A DNA stretch of 64,000 nucleotides from Gnetum montanum (Eukaryota > Streptophyta > Gnetopsida > Gnetales > Gnetaceae): the NCBI GenBank assembly GCA_015680685.1, contig MNCI01004263.1:149517-213516 (forward strand), given 5' to 3'. Under the pieces are notes generated by a model. The model made no database searches. It had not been told where the DNA came from and saw only the letters and a program-made list of their open reading frames with translations. Of the stretch, positions 1 through 12,405 are shown in pieces (positions within the stretch are counted from its first letter, which is position 1; each line of letters starts with the position of its first letter). Position numbers and translations under genes: made by a program.

Positions 1-154
1 TGTGGGGATCGGCATGGTTTTTCACTGTCCTTTGTGGGGCCTGGGGCCCCCCCCCCCCCACCCCCTTTCGGGGTGGGCCACCCCCCCCCCACTTGTACTT
101 GTATAGTCTTGTACCTTTCTTTCAGTAATACATTCCCGAACATTCTCTCAAAAA
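1..154. other. Low-complexity GC-rich edge with C homopolymers
   Basis: Two runs of about ten or more C lie near positions 48-60 and 80-90, around a short G/C-rich imperfect hairpin. The remainder is T-rich and joins the RT fragment of copy A abruptly near 154. It resembles the end of another repeat or a difficult assembly edge. No coding signal is visible. The exact C counts are probably unreliable. Confidence 0.5.
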
Positions 155-490
155 AAATAATACCCTTGGTGAAGGTCTAGTTAGGTAGAATAATGTGCCC
201 CTCTTGGTGATTCAAACAAGTTAGAGATGAGTAACACCATATGCTTGTTCTTAATAGTGTGCTTATTTAATAGCTTGTAGTTACAATAGAGACACAATGT
301 CCCATCCTCCTTGGTGATAAACAACATGGGTGCATCATAAGGATATTTTGAGGGATGAATGTATCCTTTGGACATCAAACTCTTAAGTTGTTTCTTTAAC
401 TCCTCTAATTCTAACCCTATTAACTAATATGGTCTTTGGATAGGTGGGTTGGTAGTTGGTACCAATTCTATTTTATGGTCTACCATCATT
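155..490 (-). pseudogene. Reverse transcriptase N-terminal fragment, chromovirus-like Ty3/gypsy (copy A)
   Basis: Read on the minus strand, the frame gives the gypsy RT entry region: a VDHKIEL-like segment, an ELEELKKQL-like helix, then KGYIHPSKYPYDAPMLF and a degenerate KEDGTLCLYCNYKLLNK segment matching the usual KKDGSLRMCIDYRALNK. It runs on through LDLHQGYY and stops near 154, before the YxDD box, so the palm core and everything downstream are missing. Stops interrupt it (for example at 181-183 and near 427). Reverse transcriptase copies element RNA into DNA inside the virus-like particle; this fragment cannot do so. The wording is closer to chromoviruses than to the Tat-like copies in the rest of the window. 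Confidence 0.75.
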
Positions 491-1189
491 CATGGTGGCA
501 AACTTCCAAGTAGCTCATGTGGCATCACATCTTAGAAACGATCTAATACCTTAGCTATTTATGGATCAATGCAGGTTTGAATCTAACTAAGGATTACTAG
601 TTTGCATAGCTAGAAGAAATTTTCATGTTGGATCCTTGGCTAGACATTTCATCACCATAGGAGAAATAATCTAGGGGCTAGATCCCTCATCCTTCTTGAT
701 TTGTGTCATGTGAGTCTAGATTAGGCAAGGTGAGCTCTCATGCAAAATAAAAATTAGTTCCAAATGTGGTGCAATGAAAACTTTGACCTTACACAAGAAT
801 TCCTACCCTAATATGACATTAAAGAAATCCATATCTAGAATTAAAAAATCAAGAGCTCCCTACCATGAATCCACTTGAACTAAAATGTTTTGGTAGACAC
901 TAATACACTAAAGGAGTTAGAACTTGGCAAGTTTGTAAGAAGCTTGAATTAGTTCCACTTCTAGCTGTAAGTTTCTTACCATGGATGGAACCATATAATT
1001 GTGACTAGCACCATTATCAATTAGGATATAATTGTGATTGGGGCCAATTGAACCTAGTGAATTAGGATTATCATTTTTCGAGGTTTCAACTTCTAACCTC
1101 TACATAACCATATCAGATAGCTCCATCATAACAACTAATCTTCATTGTTCTCCTATGGTGCTACCATCTATAATCTAGAGGCCCTTCAT
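491..1189 (-). pseudogene. Retropepsin and PR-RT linker, copy A
   Basis: Near 957-1035 on the minus strand the translation reads ILIDNGASHNYMVPSM, the aspartic protease active-site loop (usual family form LIDSGATHNF, here with DNG). The flanks are in the right order between the gag and RT fragments of the same strand. Many stops and frame changes interrupt the rest. In an active element this enzyme cleaves the Gag-Pol polyprotein. Decayed and non-functional. Confidence 0.6.
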
Positions 1190-2472
1190 GAGCTAAGAGG
1201 ACAATTCCTTACTAGGTGATTACAATGAAACAAGAAGCATTGGATTGGTTCCTTGAAGGGCCCTCTTGAGAATTGTTTCTTCTTGGTCCCAAGATACCAT
1301 TTTCTCCCTACATCGTAATGTTTCTAGTAAGAACCTTGGTTTCCTAGATGACCACTTGTAGGACAACTGCCTTGCTGAATTGATCTAAATGTGTTCCCAC
1401 ATTTTGTGGATCCAAAATCTATTTTCTAAGAGTGGAAGGGCATGCCCTACTTTTCCTTTCTAGGTTTATCGTTATTTGGCTTTGAAAACTTGAAATCAAG
1501 GAAGGTATTAGCAATGACAATAGCCTCAATGAAAGTGTCAATACCGTGTTTGCACAGTTCCATCTACACCCAAGGTTGTAACCCATTTGCAAATTTAAAG
1601 GAATGATCCAAATCTTCAATATTAGTAATCAATAACATGAGCTATTGAAAGGCATTGATGTAATCTTCAAGCTGGCTTGAATGTTTCAAGGACTCAAATT
1701 TGGTGCAGGCTACCCACTTTGAGTTTCATGGGTGAAACTATTTAATCAAAGCTACTTTGAATCTTTACTAAGTGTCTAACCTCACTTGTAGTACCCTTCT
1801 CTTAGGTACAAAGGAAGCTAAGCCACCATAGCTTAGCACTTGATATGAGTACTGAGATGCAGTGAAGACCTTCTGGGCTATAGGAACATCCCTGGTAGAC
1901 AAATACATCTCCACATCATGGAGAAGGACATCAACTTTGGCATTTCTCCTTTCACCATCATAGGACCTTGGTTTTTTTGCTTTGATTCAAGCCACTACCA
2001 TAGGCTCTCTTACTAGGCATCCTACTAGGGAGGAATTTAAGATGGTGTTTTCAATTTTCATGTCAGATAGCTCCTCATTTACTCAAATCAAGGCATCCTC
2101 CATAACCTTTACTCAAATAATTAGGTCATTGACTAGAGATTCTTTTGTTTATTCCTCCTAAAAATATCTAAAGATGTGCTTATAGAGGTTTAGCATACGA
2201 TCCAAATGACCCTCAAGGATTGAGACCTTTACTTCAGGCACTTTCACCTAGTCCTTAAAGTGGAGGTCCATCCTATCCTGTGGCAAGTCTATTTCTTTCA
2301 AAATGTAATGGATCACTTCTACACTCTCTGTTCTAGGGCTGGATAAGGCCTCATCCACAACTTTGACTTGGTCCCATAGATGCTGGAATCTAGTCTCATG
2401 TTGACCAAGTTTGGCATTAACCTGTGGGTTGGCTTGGTCCTCAACCATTCTGCTAGGTCCACTAGGTTCCAT
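1190..2472 (-). pseudogene. Gag polyprotein remnant, chromovirus-like (copy A)
   Basis: It starts with a Met at 2470-2472 in a 74-residue open segment of helical, charged N-terminal Gag character (MEPSGPSRMVEDQ...). Further fragments in the same order include a capsid-like VEMYLSTRDVPIAQKVFTAS segment and an ALIK..FHP region, ending in a degenerate zinc knuckle CFLFHCNHLVRNCP near 1198-1240. There the second Cys of the CX2CX4HX4C pattern is displaced. Gag forms the particle and binds RNA. Numerous TAG/TAA stops make this a pseudogene. It lies between the primer site at 2609-2621 and the protease fragment, as expected for a minus-strand element. Confidence 0.65.
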
Positions 2473-2608
2473 CTTGGAAAAGGTTGGAACCTTTTACAAG
2501 GCCACCCACAAAGGAGGAGTGACTAGTAGGAGCTAAAAATGAAAACCTCATAAACCAAAAACCCTCTCTACCCCTTTATTGAGTAAGTTTCATTGATAAT
2601 TAGTATGA

Positions 2609-2621
2609 GGCGTTAATACCA
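2609..2621 (-). other. Primer-binding site remnant (initiator Met tRNA type), copy A
   Basis: On the minus strand the site reads TGGTATTAACGCC, matching 10 of 13 bases of the common TGGTATCAGAGCC primer site. It starts two bases after the putative LTR end at 2624, the normal spacing. Inferred from similarity and position only. Confidence 0.5.
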
Positions 2622-2623
2622 TC

Positions 2624-3706
2624 TGTAATAACATTATCCTCAACATGTTGTTCAACATCCCAAAAATCCCTAAGAGAAAATTCAAATTTGGAACTAAACT
2701 TAAGAGGTATATACCTCAACTATCAATAGTCCTAAAACACATGGTAATAAATAAACTATTAGTGTTAGCATGTGACCTGAGTAGTGGTTCAAGTATCTCA
2801 AACATGTAACACTAATAAAATCTAGATAGCACTTGCTTGCTCCACTCACGTGGATACCATGGGGACTACTGGTTGAATCCTCTAGATTCATTACCATGTG
2901 CTAGTAGTTGGTGTTGCATTCTAATGAGTGCATGCAACATCCCATAGCATGTTCCATGACACACCTAGTTTACACCCCAATGCAGAGTCGAACTATGTAA
3001 CCCTCCTAGGTAAGGTCCTACTGAGTGCAGTGATGAGGAAGGTCATAGCCTCCTCTTACTAATTCATGGAACTACCATGCTAGCATGGTTTGGAAGACAC
3101 AAGGAGCAGAGAATTCTCTACACCTCCATAGCCCTAAACCTATGGGGGAGGTAGTAGGCCACCATCAATTCTGCTATCTCTCTCACACCTTCTATTTATT
3201 TTAAAATATAAATTAGGATAGATAATCAAGCACCACATTTTAAAACCTCTTTTTTTTACCATTATTATGTTAAAGTATTGTAGAATCATTGATTATTTGA
3301 TATTACAAGTATACATAGTTGGTTTATTCATCAAGACTACATTTATAATTACATAGATTTGTACGCTTAATGCAAGTTCAAAATAGTTTAAAACTATGAA
3401 CTACCATTGTTATCATCCTTATATTGGTGCCTTTATATTATCTACGATGGGATAATCATTAAGATAACTAAATAATGAACTATTAACCTAGTGATAACAC
3501 TCTTTATTTAAAAGCACTAAGTCATGGGTTTGATTCTAGTAGGCAACAATGAGTTATAAAGTTCAAATTGAACTATATATCTTGGTGTGTTTCTATATTA
3601 TAATTATTTGGAATCATGATTATGACTTATAAACCGTAAACCATATGCTCTAAGAAAATTAGCAATGCCTCACTAAACTACCATGCTATGATTATGAAGA
3701 GGGGAA
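2624..3706 (-). repeat. 5' LTR of copy A (outer boundary uncertain)
   Basis: The 3' end of the LTR (minus strand) is set at 2624 by the primer site. A TATA-like AATAAATAGAAGG lies on the minus strand near 3187-3202, followed by the R/U5-like stretch down to 2624. The U3 start cannot be fixed because the partner LTR is outside the window; I end the feature where a new LTR-like start appears at 3707. No coding potential is seen. Confidence 0.4.
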
Positions 3707-5178
3707 TGTTAGAATTCAAAACTATTTAGCTATATATACCCTTAAGACATATAGGCACTATGGTACTTTTGTAGAACTTATGTACAATATTAAAGTCCAC
3801 CAAGTGTTAGTTGAAATCATAATCTCTTACTTTGAAGTACTTGTTAAGAAATAATTTAACCAATTAAACTACCTCTTATTAGCTCATAATGATATTACAT
3901 AAATGATTTTATCATCATAATTACTAAGAAATCATACTTTTCTTTAAAATTTAGTTGTTCTAGTTGACTTATACCACAAAGATTATTTAATATATTTTTG
4001 CTTATTTATATCCTAACATAAATCTATATTCATTTTATTTAATATAGAAGTTTTCATATTATTCTATTATCATATTTCATGTTATTCTTACATAGATGTT
4101 CTCATTTAGTCTTTTCAATGTTAGTGAGGTATAACTCATTTGGTTAAAGCATGTATCTTGTGTTCAAGGTGATGAGGAACAAGCATTCCATATGCCCAAT
4201 TATATGATCTACAATAGTTCTTGTAGATCATCTTGTAATTTGTGAATGGGAATCGCATGGTATCTAGATAGTGAGACATGAGATCATGCATCATTCTCTT
4301 CCTAGATGATGAAACACTTATTATTTAGGACTATGATATCATAGATGTGATATTGTAGCTCAATATACATTATCATAGATATTTTGTACTGGGCCATGGT
4401 TGTGACTATAAATACGAGTACACCATTACATCGAAGACAAGTTTGGGTCCAATACTTAGTGAAATTCTTGCAATTTGTTTTCTTGAAGTTAGAGCTAGTT
4501 GTGAACACCTTCAATGTGGTTAATTATAGTTATATGGAATCATTATTTGAGTGGATTATTCTTGGATACAATTCATGAATACCAATAAAAATTGAGATTA
4601 TTCTTCATCATTACAGTATATCACATAGGATAGATTTACTTTTCCATGCTTAGTTTTACTAAGTCCTTTACATTTCCTAAGTCATTTACTATTCCAATAT
4701 TCATTAGTAAGGTGAAATAAGTATGACTATTTTTTAGTATAAAGTGTAATTGTTTGGTAACCTAGTAGTGACTTTGTTTGATTCTCTTAGTAGTAAAGTA
4801 ACTTGGTAATCCTAGTAATAACTACATTAGCCAAGGATCTATATAAAAATCATGAACAAATACTTATTTTCATAGGATAGAATAGTTTTACATTTTTATT
4901 ATACTTAGAAATAGAATTTCTAATCATTTTCATTATGTTTAATTTTAGCATACTTAGAGCCATACAACATCATTTTATCATATATCTAAGTGGGAAGACA
5001 ATGATCATGAATTTACTATCAACTCACTAGTATACATACATTGTCCATCCATGGATTAAGATCTACTTGCACATGAATACTTGCGGGTTGTTTGGTTGAG
5101 TGTTGATATTATGCAACTGCTCATCATTAGTCCCATTATTGGGGATGTGTCAATGTTTGCTAGTTAATTGATGTTACA
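3707..5178 (+). repeat. LTR-like sequence of host element H
   Basis: The segment begins TGTTAGAATTC and ends GATGTTACA, a TG...CA pair. It contains a good TATA box at 4407 and is followed seven bases later by a Met-type primer-site remnant and a gag-like frame. This suggests a 5' LTR of about 1.47 kb. A purine tract GAAGAGGGGAA lies immediately before 3707, which would instead suit a 3' LTR, so the orientation within its element is not settled. AT-rich, with no genes. Confidence 0.4.
4407..4415 (+). promoter_or_regulatory. TATA box in the H LTR
   Basis: TATAAATAC in the middle of the LTR-like segment, with a normal distance to the primer site and gag-like start downstream. Transcription would be expected to start about 30 bases later (inference). 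Confidence 0.4.
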
Positions 5179-5184
5179 TAGTTC

Positions 5185-5201
5185 TTGTATCAAGCATCAT
5201 C
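5185..5201 (+). other. Primer-binding site remnant of element H
   Basis: TTGTATCAAGCATCATC resembles TGGTATCAGAGCATC with one substitution and one missing base. It lies just after the LTR-like end at 5178 and 76 bases before an ATG. Confidence 0.4.
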
Positions 5202-5276
5202 AAAACTATATTTCATACTTAGAATAATTTTTTAAAGCACACACACAGATACACTTAAGTGTCAATCACATTAAAA

Positions 5277-6678
5277 TGGCTTCTATATCCAAAGTGAAAT
5301 CTACACCTGCTATTAAAATTAATCCAAGTAATTATAGAGATTATAATGAAGAATATTGGAGTGCATTGATGAAACAATAATCGCATTTGCTCATACTAAT
5401 TATTACTATCCTAGTTTCACATTTATTTTCCACCAAGATGAATAATTTAGATGGAAAGACTTACATGGAAACATTGTCTTGTAGCTAGAACACTTAGCAC
5501 CATCTATGCTTCAATCAACTCTCATGAGGTCAAATCTTGGCCATATGTAAGAAGGGTACCAAGTTACTAAGAACATGACTAGGTCATATCAACCAATAGA
5601 GATGCAAGCAAGAAGGGATGATATCATGGTAGCAAGATACGAATAAGAGAAAGGAAAGAAAGCATCACAAGTGATCATCCTTTGTGAGAAAAAATGAAGA
5701 AGAATCATATAAAGCCAAAAAGTCTTACTAGATTCACAAATCCAGTTCTCAAACACCAATCATATGCATCAAATATCATGTGAAAACAAAGTTATGTTCA
5801 ACCCTTGCAGAAATTCTAGGAAGAGATGAGGTAGACTCCAGACTTAGGAGGAATCTAAGGTCTAAAACCTTTGATAGATTTAGAAGGGATGAATCTAGTA
5901 GTCATAGAAGGAAAATTTGCTAGCATCGTTCTCTAGAATATAGAGAACAATTGATAGAAATTAAAGTTTTTTTATAGAACACTCATTAAGAAAGTAGAAA
6001 GCTAGTATACATCTTTAAAATTAAAATCAATTAGAAGATGGAGTATCAAATGACAAATATCAAACTTATTTTGGAGTATTTAATTTAACAAAATAAATCT
6101 AAGGATTGACAAAAGGGACACATAAATCCCTTGATGCAACAATGGGTAGATACTATTCATTATTACATATATGGCTAGGCTATGGATTTTTTTAAAGGGA
6201 AAAACATTGAAACATCATTAATGGGTTAGGAAACAAGACTAAATAGATTCTTGGAGTACATAACCAAGGTAGGTTATCAGAGATCACAACTCATCAAATT
6301 CAAATATTACTAGAACAGGTAGCGAAAGAAGAAGAAGAGTTGAAGAAAAGGGAATCTGTTGAATATTACAATAGAGATCTAGCCATTATAAAAAGAGATT
6401 TAAGGATCTGTAAAACACAAGAAGAAGAGACCTTAAAATATGTGATTTAGGGAAAGAATCTACCTATTTAGAAATTAGTGAGCACCAAAGATAGTAGAAG
6501 AGAAGATCAAGAAAGCCTTTAATAGAAATAAGGATAGGAAGAAGAAAAAGATAATGAATATGAAAGTTATAAAAAAAGAGAAAAAGTTGTTGTAATAGAG
6601 CAAGTTACAAACTCAAGTTTTAAAGATGACACTAGATGCAAAGTGTGCTAGTATGAACATCTTAAGGGATGTTATCAT
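5277..6678 (+). pseudogene. Gag-like reading frame of host element H, 5' part
   Basis: An ATG at 5277 opens a frame beginning MASISKVKSTPAIKIN, with scattered open segments rich in Lys, Arg and Glu and many stops. Near 6636-6670 the translation gives a finger-like C-x2-C-x3-H-x3-C. That is shorter by one residue in each gap than the usual retroviral CX2CX4HX4C and contains a TAG stop. The frame is then cut by insertion of copy 1 at 6678 and continues at 27259. I do not recognise a specific family; a retrotransposon gag is most likely, a pararetrovirus-like coat region is possible. Heavily decayed. Confidence 0.4.
6674..6678. repeat. Target-site duplication ATCAT, left side of copy 1
   Basis: ATCAT immediately precedes the 5' LTR of copy 1 and is repeated at 27254-27258 directly after its 3' LTR. 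This five-base duplication is the integrase signature and confirms both ends of the element. Confidence 0.9.
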
Positions 6679-8728
6679 TGAAAAGACCACAAAATTTTGG
6701 CCTAGCACTTTTAGACAGGACTCAAGCTAAGTCATGCCACTGCCCCAACATGAGTATAGTGTGACCAAACTTGAGAGCCTCCAAAATAGCATAAAACGAC
6801 ACACAATTGAATAGGAAAAGTTCCCCTAGGGCCCACAGGCGATTGTTCCAACTCCCAGCATTTGGAATCTAGGGTTTTAGGCTCAAAATGAATTGTTTTC
6901 ATTGTATACAATTTGGTCATGATATGGTCATGCTGCCTAGCATAAGACTAGCATGTGTACAGTGTGACCAACTTCTGGAGCCCCAAAATCAATTTCAAAC
7001 AGTCTAGATTTGAGCACATGGACCCTTCGTAAGCTTCATTGATGCCCCTTGCAACTTCTAGCCTTCAGGACCTCAAAATTTAATTTTAGAATCATATGTT
7101 TTGAGCCACTTTCAGTTGGTCATGCTGAGGTCATGCTGCATAGTGTGACCAAGAAAAAAACAGGGCACATCAAGTAGTTTTAGGTCCAATTTTGACATGA
7201 ACTCAATCCACAGGGGACAAGAAACAACTATACTAACTCTCAGGCTTTAGAAAATCAATATTTGAGCTTCAAATATGTCATTTTAAGTTGGTCACGCTAA
7301 GGTCACACTGCACAACATGACCACAATGTGACCAAACAAAAGATGACTAAAAAAAATCAAATTGGGCTCAGATTTAGTCTCCAGACCACCTTGGAGAGCA
7401 AGCAGCAGTTGGACCTAAAGAAATAGGCATCAAATATCCAAATTTGGTTCAAAATGTGTCATTTCCACTTACCATGCTAATGTCACGCTGAGGTCACGCT
7501 ACACAGTGTGACCACAATGTGACCAACCAAAAGAGACAAAAATCCAAGGCTATATCAACTCAAATTCGATGTGCAGAATCCTCTTGACATCAAGCATGCA
7601 GACCCACTCTAGAAAAAAGTATCAAAGGTTAAATTTGGGCTCAAAATACATCATTTTTGATGGACACACTAGACGTCATGCTGACCAGTGTACCCCCAAC
7701 GTAAACATTGGTTATGTAGGCATGCTGACACCAGCGTATGCACAACATGAATGCTAGATGCTAGACGTTGACACCAGGACACACTGTAGACACGGCAGAA
7801 CCAGATTCATGCATGTTGGAGGCCTTGGCAGAGCAAAAATAGCATAGATCTATAGATTCGGAGGCCAAACATGCAGATCCACTCTTGTACTTTAACATTC
7901 TTTGTACATCTTGCATTTTTTAGCATATCAAGCTCTTACGTTGTGGATCACACATGCCAGCATAAGAGTTCTTGGTCATGCTACACCCTATACATTGTAA
8001 AATTTTGTGCATCTAGTCAAAATGTTCACACCTATCGCCCAATCTTCATTTCCTACATCTGGTATCCATGGATCTTTCACACATATCCGAATCCCACACT
8101 CAAAGCTGCATAAATACCCCAATCTCACACTAAACCAAGGTTGGCAATTTTTGGGCATCAAGATCTAGAGAGTTGGCTAATCTCATCATCATTATCTCAT
8201 ATGATTGGGCATTACCCATACTTGGTCACATTGAGCACTCAAGATAATTTTGTTCATGCTGCACACCTACAACCAGAAACCTACAATCTCCCAGCATCTG
8301 TACACCCTTCACATTGGGGCTAAACGTCTGCCTTGTAATCAATCCGCAAGTGCATTTTGACCGGTGCACCTTTTTTTTGTAATCGTCAAGCAATACATAT
8401 AGTTGCAATTTTTCCATCCATTGTTCTCTATTTATGCCATTTACATTTGTTATAATTTCTGTTATCTTTGTTTATGTTTTGTTTTTGTCTTACATTTCGT
8501 ACATTGGTTTACATTTTCATTTGCATTCATTTACATATAACCTAGTGAACTGTAGCAGTGTACACTAGGGAAAGTCCTTGTTTGATCTATGCTTAGATCA
8601 TTCAAGGCACTTTGTCTTCATTTATTTCTAGCTTGCCCTTGTGCGAAGGTGGGGTCTTACTGTGTCTTCCGTAGACCTCTTGGCATTTATTTCATTCTAG
8701 CCTCGGGCCAATGATTTCGGACAGTACA
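6679..8728 (+). repeat. 5' LTR of copy 1
   Basis: The LTR begins TGAAAAGACCACAAAATTTT and ends GGACAGTACA, matching 25275-27253 throughout. U3 carries many GTCACGCTG / AGTGTGACC direct and inverted motifs (about 6740-7760). A TATA-like ATAAATA lies at 8109, and a T-rich R/U5 contains GTCCTTGTTTGATC. The start shares the TGAAAC-ACCACAAAATTTTG terminus seen on the minus strand in copies B and E, so all belong to one family. Confidence 0.88.
8109..8116 (+). promoter_or_regulatory. TATA box of copy 1 5' LTR
   Basis: CATAAATACCCC is preserved at the same place in the 3' LTR (26633-26643), and a related TATAAATAC occurs in the D LTR at 33210. It likely sets the U3/R border about 30 bases downstream. 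Confidence 0.55.
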
Positions 8729-8734
8729 GTTAAT

Positions 8735-8752
8735 TGGCGCTAGAAGGAGGAC
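8735..8752 (+). other. Primer-binding site of copy 1
   Basis: TGGCGCTAGAAGGAGGAC starts six bases after the LTR end. The same site, TGGCGCTAGAAGGAGGGC, follows the 5' LTR of copy E, and mutated versions follow those of B and C. It would pair with the 3' end of a tRNA ending in GCGCCA; I do not assign the tRNA. Confidence 0.85.
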
Positions 8753-9369
8753 GATTTCTGTTACATTTCTTGTCCTCCACCTAGATGCTACCCATAGTGT
8801 CCTAAACCTTGTCCCTATTTCAAACATTTCTCACAGCGTCCAACATCCTTCTCTCCCTTCTCTAATGTTGTTCACAGCATATTGCACTCAATTTTCTCCC
8901 TCAGATGCTGCCCTCAATGTCTAGATGTCATTTTTACCTGTTAAACATGTTGCTACCATAACTCACAGCATCTAGCATTTAGGCCATAGCTTCTAGACAC
9001 TGTATCCACCGTCTAGATGCTGTTCCTCAGTCCTAGACGCTGTATCCAGCTTCCACACACTGTACCCTAGTTCCAAATGCTGCACTTTAACTTTTGATTG
9101 CATTCTGCATTTGAGTTTCTTGGCCACACACCGAGTTCATCATCCTTAGTGTCTATAATCTTCCCATGGTTAACCTCAGTGTGCACATGCTACATTTTTC
9201 AACGTAGACACGCTGCATGATAGACTCACCTCCCAAACACTGATACGCTACACTTCACACTTAGCATCTATATGTTGTATGCCATACATTAGCCATGTTA
9301 TAATCCTTCACGCGTTGTACTCCCTCATATGCTACATTTTCTCCTATACGTTGTCCTCATACACTCATA
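8753..9369 (+). repeat. Leader with TAGACGCTG-type motif array, copy 1
   Basis: This non-coding leader between primer site and gag holds repeated forms of CTAGACGCTGTATCC, GATGCTGCC and CACAGCATCTAG, spaced about 20-40 bases. Copy E has an equivalent array at 50940-51130, but with GCGTAAACGCTGG / GCGTATACGC motifs. No open frame of note. Confidence 0.6.
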
Positions 9370-12300
9370 ATGGACCCCACATACACCAAAACCACCAGCT
9401 TGCCCATCTCTGACTTCGGTACCACAGTCTCGGATCTTGTCACTGCCACTGAGTCTATAGTTGCCCTTAGCGAGATGAAACCTCAGGGACCACCTCATCG
9501 ATTGGTGAGACTGCAAGGTAGAGATCCCACATTCACCATCCTAACACCCAAAAAATAGAACTTTATCTGTGCTAAAATCCAAGCTAAACTGGATGTTGAT
9601 CAAACTAAACTAGAAGTGAAGAGACACTATGAGCTAATTGACAAAGGATGTCATGAATTCACTCCCATTGCCTATGACATAATTCCCCTTTCTAAATCCC
9701 ACCATGAAGTCATATACCAACTCCTCATGACAAGGAATCAAACCTCATGCTAACCTGTCGTAGAGCTTCAAAATGGAGGTGAGGAAGATGATTTCGCGGC
9801 TCAATCCGAACATGGGGATTCGTATCATACTCTTAGTTCGCATACTTACGTGAACCTATTATTTCACCCTTTCACTAGAGAGACCATGTTCCTTCACGCA
9901 TTTAAAAACACTAAAACACAAGTCTCTCAATAAGAAGCACCCACTCTCATTCCCACTCTCCCCATCACCAATACCCAATTCAATGCACCCATCTTTGTTA
10001 TTCCTCCAGTCACCAGGTTATCCCCTCTCCTACAAGTACAACCCTAACAAATCCCCTCTCAAACTAATGTGGGAGTGACCTTCCCACCCCAAGTAATTGG
10101 GATGCCATCCATGATACCCGCTTCTACATCTACTCACTATATACCACGAGTGCAAATCTAAGGAACACACTTCACTACTTCGACTCAATAGGTTCAGGGT
10201 GTTTCTTCACAACTTGTAACTAGGCAGTGGCCCAGGTCTAGCATTCAACAATATCAACCAGCTCATTATAGCATATCGCCTACTACAATTCCATCCATGA
10301 ACGTCCCTCAAGTACAACCATCAACAACTCAACAGTCATCATTCCCACCAACTATACAACAGTCAAACTTGTACAACACTCAAACTAACCAACCTATTGC
10401 TTCACCAAGTGCTCAAGAATGGGTCACAGCAAAAAGGATGATGCAAGAGCTCACTAATGAGGTGAAGCACCTCAAAACTGCTAACAATGAAGAGCTTAAA
10501 ATATTAGACTTCTACCGAGATGATCTGATCAGCTCGTCAGTGCCACCTTTAACTTTACCCAAGGGAGTTTCATTACCTAAATTGACAAAATATAATGAGG
10601 AAGGAGACCCCAATGCCCACTTAGTAACATTTAGATTAGAATTTTTTTTGCTTCAAGCTTGGCCCCATACAATCCTATGTGTGTTCACCATGTTTTTAAC
10701 CGAAAGAGCCTTAGACTGGTACAGAGCCTTACCCAGTGACTTGATATCCTCTCTGGAGGATCTGTTACACTAGTTTGTTACCAGGTTTAAGTACAACTTG
10801 AAGCCTAAAGCAACCTTAGATAGTTTGATCTAGGTAAAGCAAGCACCACTAGAACTTATGAAAAAGTTCATTCAGAGATGGAGTGCTACACTTAATGAAC
10901 TTCACGAGACAATCCCAGAAACATACCTACTTACGATTCTTAAAGGAGCTGTGAATGACTTCATTAAGTTAAAGCTCTACTATCTAAATGCTCACACTCT
11001 GAGCCAAGCTTTTGTATAGATAAAGAACATAGAGGAGGCAACCCAAAATAGTCATGACCTCACTTATTCAGCCTTTAAAAATCAACACACAAAGAAAGAC
11101 AAAGACAAGGCTAAAACAACAGTAGCAACAGTAGTAGAGACAGATCAACCCAATAACGTGGGACAAAAAGGGAAACAACCTACTATTCCTATTAACTATG
11201 AGAGAACCACTCCTGCACCCACACCCGAACCATCCTTCATGCAAACTGCTAACATGGGTCGCATATGTACATTTGAGAGAAAAGAACCTACTCAATATAC
11301 ACCATTGCCTGTGAAGCCTTCACAACTATTAGATCAAATTTTAAAGGCTGGGGCCATCCAACATAAGCAGTTGTCTCCCACTAAAGCCCAAAAACATGAC
11401 CGATACTATGAATTGGTCAAAAACCCAAGCTTGGCAACACCGAACAAGCCTCTAGTTCTGAGAGGCTTTAGGCTAGATAGATTTTGTGAATACCATCAAT
11501 GAAACAGGAAAGGAACTGATTATTGTTTCACCCTGAAACAAGACATACAATGTATGATTGATAGGGGTGAAATAACCTTCAATGAAGCTAACCATATAAA
11601 ACTGCAAAATCAATCTATGGACGTGTATAAGGATCCAGTTAACACCAAGGAGGCTCCTTATGTAATCAACACAATACAAGTTGCCAACAAATAGGAAATA
11701 CCTAGAAAACCCTTTGTGATTCATGTTCCTATAGTGTCAACGCCATCTCCCCAACCCTTATTTCCAACACATACATCCTCCACACCTCAAAAACCATTCG
11801 TCATTTGGGTACCTCCCATAGTGGCAATGACGAACGTACCCCAGCAAACCAAACCTGTCCCACTTGTGATCCGTGTTCCTTCTACCGATGCAACCACAAA
11901 TGCACCACCACCAACCCAGCCTACTCCCTTTGTGATCTAAGTACGACTTGCTATTGTAACCGCAGATGTATGACCCCAAACCAGACCAACTCCATTTTCC
12001 ATAAGGATACCTAAACACCCTAACATTCAACCACTTGTTCCATTTGTCATCCATTTCCTGAAGCAACCCGATGTTCAAACCCCAACAACTCTCTCGCGAC
12101 CTTCACGAGGATGCCTCATAGATAGGTTAACTAGGGAACTTTTGGAAAGAGAACACCAAGGTCATAAGTTGGGACCCCCAAAACCCACTCCATTAAATGT
12201 TATACCCATGGCTCTGACAACTGACAAACCAAGCACAAGTAACCACGCTAAAAAATTAGGAATGCCCAAGGAGCCAAACCTAACCATTACAGTTGACCAC

Positions 12301-12405
12301 ACAACATCCCTCTCTCAAGAAATACAACTGTTGGGTCCAATGAACCAAGTCTCAACGAACAAGAACATACCAAATAGCAAAGAGTTGGCTAGTGCCCTAA
12401 CCTAG
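9370..12405 (+). pseudogene. Gag pseudogene, copy 1
   Basis: A single frame from ATG 9370 (MDPTYTKTTSLPIS) is broken by stops at, for example, 9556, 10771, about 10831, about 11018 and 11500. Order: N-terminal LQGRDPTF..NFICAKIQAKLDVDQ; an acidic GEEDDFAAQSEHGDSYHTLSS motif; a Gln/Pro-rich linker; the retrotransposon-gag helical core (LTKYNEEGDPNAHL, ERALDWYRALP, FVTRFKYNLKPKATLD) at about 10560-11080; a knuckle CEYHQ-x-NRKGTDYC near 11487-11525; then at least six PFVIRVP-type repeats (11700-12060) and a GHKLGPPKPTPLNVIP motif. Comparison with copy E shows that most stops replace Gln or Arg codons. Gag builds the particle and packages RNA; this copy cannot make it. Confidence 0.85.

Noticed and set aside
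4302-4578. 64-70 residue frames on both strands at the H TATA box
   Set aside because: AT-rich sequence without family features; they overlap the promoter region of an LTR.
5277-6678. Assignment of H to an endogenous pararetrovirus
   Set aside because: The finger spacing differs from the coat-protein CX2CX4HX4C, no RT or movement protein is visible, and an LTR-like flank argues for a retrotransposon; left unassigned.
7569-8417. Several 60-80 residue frames in the copy 1 LTR
   Set aside because: LTR sequence; not conserved in the 3' LTR frame.
11758-12078. 106-residue minus-strand frame in copy 1 gag
   Set aside because: Antisense shadow of the PFVIRVP repeat region.
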